From positions 1 through 7,715 of the forward strand of contig DASZUI010000189.1 in assembly GCA_035547675.1 (NCBI GenBank): DNA of 7,715 bases. Direction: 5' to 3'. Shown one piece after another: positions 7,180-7,715 of this stretch. A program made the translations under genes and the position numbers. Each line of letters starts with the position of its first letter. Within the stretch, counting starts at the first letter, position 1. The notes beneath the pieces were generated by a model. That model had not been told where the DNA came from, ran no database searches, and saw only the letters and a program-made list of their open reading frames with translations. The stretch comes from DASZTU01 sp035547675 (GTDB taxonomy: Bacteria > Pseudomonadota > Alphaproteobacteria > Rhizobiales > Devosiaceae).

Positions 7180-7715
7180 ATGCGCAAGAACATCCTGCTC
7201 GGCCTTGCCGTAACCGCCGCCCTCCTCGGCACCGCCCTCGAACAGCCCGCATATGCGCAAAGCACCGCCGGCACCTCGGCGGGTGCAGGCGTATCGGCTG
7301 GCGCCCGTACGCCTGCCGGCGGCGCCGGCGGACAGATCGGTGCCGGCGCCACGATCAATGCGCCGGCCGCCGGAACCTGCCCGAGCGGTGCGCCCATGCC
7401 GCCCAATGGCGCCTGTCCGCCGTCCCGGACGCGGACCAGCCAGCCCCGGGCCGGCGCCAGCGCGACGACCAGCACCAACACCGGCGCAGCGGCCACTTCC
7501 ACGACAAGCGCCGGCGGCAATGCCCCGGCGAGCACCACCGGCAACGCCGCTGCGGGCGCGAACACCCGGCCGGGCGCGCCCGGCGGCAATCCTCCGGCCG
7601 CCAATGCGGCGCCCAATTTCAACGTGACCGTCCAGCAGCGGTCGCAGATCGGCGACGCAATCCGCTCGCTGCGCGTGCGGCCGGCCCGGCCCGACTTCTC
7701 GGTCCGCATCGGGAC
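7180..7715 (+). CDS. Exported Ala/Gly/Thr-rich protein with DUF1236-like C-terminal region; 3' end outside window
   Basis: The first 178 residues are present and the frame is open to the window end. ATG 7180 follows GAAGAAGAG (7165-7173), a moderate ribosome site. Residues 1-26 are a signal peptide (MRKN, hydrophobic core, cleavage after AYA). Residues 27-146 are a low-complexity Ala/Gly/Thr/Asn/Pro linker, with one Cys pair at C67 and C79 that could form a disulfide in the periplasm. From residue 147 the text FNVTVQQRSQIGDAIRSL, then PDFSVRIG, follows the DUF1236 pattern (an EQR-helix, then a VxFxVxVG strand), matching the protein at 6502-6834, so the two are probable paralogues. A DUF1236 domain with a long linker is usual in Hyphomicrobiales. 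Function is unknown; an envelope or surface-exposed role is inference. Confidence 0.8.
   Translation, partial: MRKNILLGLAVTAALLGTALEQPAYAQSTAGTSAGAGVSAGARTPAGGAGGQIGAGATINAPAAGTCPSGAPMPPNGACPPSRTRTSQPRAGASATTSTNTGAAATSTTSAGGNAPASTTGNAAAGANTRPGAPGGNPPAANAAPNFNVTVQQRSQIGDAIRSLRVRPARPDFSVRIG

Noticed and set aside
4939..7260. A single 773-residue - strand ORF including the kinase
   Set aside because: The upstream third runs antisense through the DUF1236 gene, the terminator and the microprotein control region; only the part after about 6360 has kinase domains and kinase-like codon use.
6936..7709. A 257-residue - strand ORF ending in the microprotein
   Set aside because: Its upstream part is Ala/Pro-rich shadow of the + strand gene at 7180 and contains the EcfG-type promoter; only the last 25 codons have their own ribosome site.

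Overview
The window reads as chromosomal DNA of a GC-rich alphaproteobacterium, most likely of the Hyphomicrobiales (Rhizobiales). The evidence is the strong GC third-position bias, two secreted DUF1236-type proteins (a family concentrated in that order), a NarL-type two-component pair of rhizobial style, and motifs matching the alphaproteobacterial general-stress sigma factor EcfG. I see no phage, transposon, CRISPR, tRNA or rRNA sequence. Placement below order level is not supported.

Region 1 (1-2540, + strand) is a carbon-storage/ketone-body operon. It holds the C-terminal half of an acetyl-CoA C-acetyltransferase, overlapped by 8 bases by a complete acetoacetyl-CoA synthetase. Together they activate acetoacetate to acetoacetyl-CoA and interconvert it with acetyl-CoA, the usual route for using acetoacetate or degraded polyhydroxybutyrate. 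A 211-residue conserved hypothetical protein on the - strand runs tail-to-tail into this operon, and the two stop codons share one CTAG. It weakly resembles M15-type peptidases but appears to lack intact metal ligands.

Region 2 (3173-6501) carries signalling genes. An exported FecR-like protein with a Gly/Asn-rich tail is followed 63 bases later by a NarL/LuxR-type response regulator. A membrane HisKA_3-type sensor kinase lies on the opposite strand and overlaps the regulator by 16 bases at the 3' ends. The pair is probably cognate but cannot be one transcript.

Region 3 (6502-7715) has two small exported DUF1236-type proteins, the second cut by the window edge. Between them, on the - strand, is a compact unit: an EcfG-type promoter (GGAAC-N17-CGTT), a strong Shine-Dalgarno, a 25-codon ORF for a single-pass membrane microprotein, and a shared bidirectional hairpin terminator. 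This unit is the most interesting item here. A second motif of the same type (GGAAC-N16-CGTT) lies at the 5' end of the sensor-kinase gene, suggesting that both - strand units answer to the general stress response, although the kinase start codon does not fit that site neatly.
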